Part shown: piece after piece, positions 4,701-6,853 of the stretch
How positions within the stretch are numbered: the first letter of the stretch is position 1
Layout: every line of letters starts with the position of its first letter
Assembly: GCA_947505885.1 (NCBI GenBank)
Contig: CANNMN010000070.1
Location: forward strand, 1 to 6,853
Source: Rickettsiales bacterium
GTDB lineage: Bacteria; Pseudomonadota; Alphaproteobacteria; Rickettsiales; UBA1997
DNA length: 6,853 nucleotides
Reading direction: 5' to 3'
Notes under the pieces: model-generated
Seen by the model: only the letters and a program-made list of their open reading frames with translations
What the model was told of the DNA's origin: nothing
Databases searched by the model: none
Program-made: the position numbers and the translations under genes

Positions 4701-6386
4701 ATGGCTGAAAAAAATACTCAATCGATCTTGGAGTCGATCAAAAAAAAGCTGAATAAATTTGATCAAAAAGCGACGAGTAAAATGTCTGATCTTGACGGTG
4801 AATTTGATTACGTCGCGTCAGCAAAAAAAGAAGAGGGCGATAATTACGCGTCAGTTATTCCGGCGGTTGAGCCTAGCTTTCCAGAATCTGCGCTGGGGCA
4901 AGAGCAAGCTTCTCAGTCGGTTCAGCCAGAGCTAAATTCTGCTTCAATAGACGTTTCGAAGCCTAAAGTTAAGCAAGAAAATTCTGATCCTGAAGAGCTT
5001 GATTGGGATGATGAATCGAGTGTTAAGCCAATATTGGATGAGGTTGCTAATAGCGCACAAAACACAGATTCTTACGACGAATTTGAAGAGGACGATCTTG
5101 AAGATTTTGAAGAGGACGATCTTGAAGATTTTGAAGAGGACGATCTTGAAGATTTTGAAGAGGACGATCTTGAAGATTTTGAAGAGGAAGAGGATACTCT
5201 CGTAGAAGAGTCAGAAGAAGCGAACGAGAATCTGGAGGTGGAAATAGAAGACAGAGTTTTGGATTTTGACGAACTTACTCAATCACAATCTAAAGCCGGG
5301 TTAGGGCAAAAATATTTGGCAAAAAAAGAGGAAGAAGACGGAGTTTTGAACTTTGACGAACTTACTAAGTCAAAATCTAAAGAAGGATTGGAGCAGAAAA
5401 AATTAGTAGAAAAAGTAGAAGATGAGAATGAGGAAGAGAACGGAGTTTTGAATTTTGATGAACTTACTCAATTACAATCTCAAACGGTCTCAGGGCAGAA
5501 AGAGTCGGTAGAAAAAAAGAAAGAAGATGAAGAAATAGAAGAGAGAGTTTTGGATTTTGATGAACTTACTCAATCACAATCTCAAGTTGAATTGGGGCAG
5601 AAAAATTTGACAGAAGAAGAGTACGAAGAAGAAGAGTACGAAGAAGAAGAGTACGAAGAAGAAGAGTACGAAGAAGACGAAGAGGATCATTTGAACCTTG
5701 GAGAAGCTACTCAGTCAGAACCTCAAGCGGGGCTAGAACAAAAAGAGTCGACAGAAGAGAATGAGGAAGATGACGATGATTTAAATTTTGATGATCTTGA
5801 ATTTGAAGAAGAGGCCAAAAAAGAGTCGTCACAAAAGGTAGAGCAGCTAGCTGAGGTAGATCCCCACGATGCTGAGCTCGACGAGTTAGAGCGAGAGATT
5901 CAAAAGCAAAAAGAACTAAAGGAAGAGGTCAAGAAAGAATCGCCGAAGGAAGTGCATCTTGAACTCGAAGACGAGTTGCTTGGAATTAAGCCAGTGGAAG
6001 TTGCTCCAGTAGAAAAAGTGACAGAGCAGGTAATAGTTTCGCAAGAAATGCCTGCCTTGCCCAAGATAGAATTGAAAGACTCTTCTTCTGCTCAAGAGCC
6101 TTCATCAGTTCAAGTGCAAGCGTCAAATACTCAGATTGTTGAAAAAAGAGGCCTGGTTCTTGACGAGGCGACCGTAAAGCAAACGACAGACTCAGTTAAA
6201 AAACTACTCGACGCGAGAAATGTTGTTTCGGGAATTGCTAACTTTTCGCAAAGTCCGGTGCTTGCGGAGCTAGCAATGCAGATGCTTGAGCCGAAGTTAG
6301 AAAAATGGCTGAACGAGAATTTGTCGCAAATGGTTGAGACGATTGTGCGTGAAGAAATCAAGAAAATTGTTTCGCAGGATCATTAA
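4701..6386 (+). CDS. PopZ-like (DUF2497) polar organising protein with a giant acidic repeat linker
   Basis: The 561-residue protein has PopZ/DUF2497 signatures only at its ends. The N-terminus NTQSILESIKKKLN (5-18) matches the short helix of the family (consensus near SMEEILASIRRII). The C-terminus (about 511-557), with MLEPKLEKWLNENLSQMVE at 528-546 and EEIKKIV after it, matches the helical oligomerisation domain. Between them lie about 450 residues dominated by Glu and Asp, without predicted membrane segments or Cys, built from repeats: EEDDLEDF four times (129-160), '[VL]-L-[DN]-F-D-E-L-T' blocks (185-366), and EEEEY units (305-323). Residues 385-440 are more mixed and could form a charged helix. 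Caulobacter PopZ (about 177 residues) forms a polar condensate that tethers the chromosome origin through ParB and recruits cell-cycle proteins; its disordered acidic linker tunes fluidity. By homology this protein is a cytoplasmic pole or condensate scaffold, which is an inference. The gene is divergent from the nuclease fusion and 171 bases before cysK. No Shine-Dalgarno is visible. Confidence 0.8.
   Translation: MAEKNTQSILESIKKKLNKFDQKATSKMSDLDGEFDYVASAKKEEGDNYASVIPAVEPSFPESALGQEQASQSVQPELNSASIDVSKPKVKQENSDPEELDWDDESSVKPILDEVANSAQNTDSYDEFEEDDLEDFEEDDLEDFEEDDLEDFEEDDLEDFEEEEDTLVEESEEANENLEVEIEDRVLDFDELTQSQSKAGLGQKYLAKKEEEDGVLNFDELTKSKSKEGLEQKKLVEKVEDENEEENGVLNFDELTQLQSQTVSGQKESVEKKKEDEEIEERVLDFDELTQSQSQVELGQKNLTEEEYEEEEYEEEEYEEEEYEEDEEDHLNLGEATQSEPQAGLEQKESTEENEEDDDDLNFDDLEFEEEAKKESSQKVEQLAEVDPHDAELDELEREIQKQKELKEEVKKESPKEVHLELEDELLGIKPVEVAPVEKVTEQVIVSQEMPALPKIELKDSSSAQEPSSVQVQASNTQIVEKRGLVLDEATVKQTTDSVKKLLDARNVVSGIANFSQSPVLAELAMQMLEPKLEKWLNENLSQMVETIVREEIKKIVSQDH
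5085..5180 (+). repeat. Four identical 24-bp in-frame tandem repeats (EEDDLEDF)
   Basis: Units at 5085-5108, 5109-5132, 5133-5156 and 5157-5180 are identical at the nucleotide level, and a partial unit (GAAGAGGAAGAGGAT) follows. Each encodes EEDDLEDF, residues 129-160 of the PopZ-like protein. The 24-bp length keeps the frame for any copy number. Perfect identity, including third codon positions, indicates recent expansion by slippage or unequal recombination. Confidence 0.97.
5253..5798 (+). repeat. Imperfect long repeats encoding V-L-[DN]-F-D-E-L-T blocks
   Basis: Clear copies begin at residues 185, 214, 248 and 282, with a degenerate fifth at 330 (HLNLGEATQSEPQ) and a partial sixth at 360 (DLNFDDLEF). 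The core is [RG]VL[DN]FDELT[QK] followed by a Ser/Gln/Lys segment, a G-Q-K or E-Q-K and a Glu-rich spacer. Periods are about 29, 34, 34 and 47 residues. Copies one and four are nearly identical in DNA over about 54 bases (from 5241 and from 5532, three differences), more alike than neighbouring copies. Confidence 0.9.
5613..5669 (+). repeat. 15-bp tandem repeats encoding EEEEY
   Basis: One 12-base unit (5613-5624) is followed by three identical copies of GAAGAAGAAGAGTAC (5625-5639, 5640-5654, 5655-5669). They place Tyr at residues 308, 313, 318 and 323 in an all-Glu background. The array lengthens the spacer of the fourth long repeat, explaining its 47-residue period. Confidence 0.95.
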
Positions 6387-6412
6387 CTGGATCATTAACT
6401 GGATCACTAACT
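6377..6412 (+). repeat. Three 12-bp tandem repeats carrying the stop codon
   Basis: GGATCATTAACT occurs at 6377-6388 and 6389-6400, and GGATCACTAACT at 6401-6412. The first copy contains the stop codon of the PopZ-like gene (6384-6386). Because 12 is divisible by three, each copy repeats an in-frame TAA, giving three successive in-frame stops. Confidence 0.95.
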
Positions 6413-6433
6413 AAGTAAGCTCAATATTTTTGA

Positions 6434-6462
6434 GTCATCCCCGCGAAGGCGAGGATCCAGAA
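6434..6462. repeat. REP/RPE-like interspersed palindrome
   Basis: The sequence GTCATCCCCGCG...GGATCCAGAA contains an 8-bp stem, ATCCCCGC (6437-6444) with GCGAGGAT (6449-6456), around a GAAG loop. The single imperfection is C-A on the plus strand but G-U on the minus strand, so it folds better in minus-strand RNA. From memory, palindromes starting 'GTCATCCC' and ending 'GGATCCAG' are dispersed in many Rickettsiales and other proteobacterial genomes. Only one copy is in this window. Confidence 0.7.
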
Positions 6463-6498
6463 TGGTGTGGTTCGAAGCAAGTAATAGCCCTTCTTGAT

Positions 6499-6516
6499 TC
6501 ACATCTGTGTGAGATG
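6499..6516 (+). other. Overlapping inverted repeats upstream of cysK
   Basis: Two mutually exclusive 5-bp hairpins overlap: TCACA (6499-6503) with TGTGA (6508-6512), and CATCT (6502-6506) with AGATG (6512-6516). They lie 41 bases before the cysK ATG. The stems are short and a regulatory role is speculative. I see no clear promoter in 6463-6557. Confidence 0.25.
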
Positions 6517-6554
6517 ATTTTGGAAGTGAGCACAAAGCAAAAACAACTCAATAA

Positions 6555-6853
<299 letters not shown>

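Noticed and set aside
5085..5180. Regular 24-bp repeats as a CRISPR array
   Set aside because: The units are directly adjacent with no spacers and lie in frame within a coding sequence.
4999..5205. Alternative frame over the 24-bp array encoding LKRTILKI repeats
   Set aside because: It is a by-product of a repeat whose length is a multiple of three; the frame with the PopZ-like ends continues on both sides and explains the region.

Overview
The window suggests an AT-rich alphaproteobacterium, possibly of the Rickettsiales/Holosporales type. The clearest taxonomic marker is a long acidic protein that carries the N-terminal and C-terminal signatures of the DUF2497/PopZ family, which is essentially alphaproteobacterial. 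A palindrome of the 'tcatccccgcg...gaggatccag' kind, a repeat style frequent in such genomes, points the same way. The assignment is inferred from sequence features alone.

Layout, left to right. Positions 1-230 hold no convincing gene, only an uninterrupted minus-strand frame running off the edge. A strong hairpin terminator (234-271) closes acpP (acyl carrier protein, minus strand), which has its own candidate promoter and is not followed by fabF. Next on the minus strand come sppA (membrane-anchored signal peptide peptidase, short single-domain type) and rpsA (six-domain ribosomal protein S1). rpsA lies upstream of sppA with a 10-base gap, so the two are probably one transcript. A 250-base leader with a small GC-rich hairpin precedes rpsA. 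Beyond it, also on the minus strand, is a 316-residue protein fusing a DUF1016-type N-terminal domain to a staphylococcal-nuclease-like domain. A 179-base divergent intergenic region with a 14-base perfect palindrome separates it from the plus-strand PopZ-like gene (561 codons). The window ends in the first 98 codons of cysK (cysteine synthase).

The most interesting part is the PopZ-like gene. Its conserved ends flank roughly 450 residues of acidic, apparently disordered sequence built from at least three repeat families: four identical 24-bp units, five to six copies of a '[VL]-L-[DN]-F-D-E-L-T' block, and an EEEEY run. Caulobacter PopZ is about 177 residues in all. The second point of interest is the cytoplasmic DUF1016-SNase fusion, with an Asn where the nuclease family usually has a metal-binding Asp and with a partial internal copy of its own nuclease strand. 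A third observation crosses the whole window: none of the six gene starts has a recognisable Shine-Dalgarno sequence.

How the genes work together: acpP, rpsA, sppA and cysK are housekeeping genes (lipid synthesis, translation, membrane protein turnover, cysteine synthesis). The nuclease fusion and the expanded PopZ-like protein are the lineage-specific elements.
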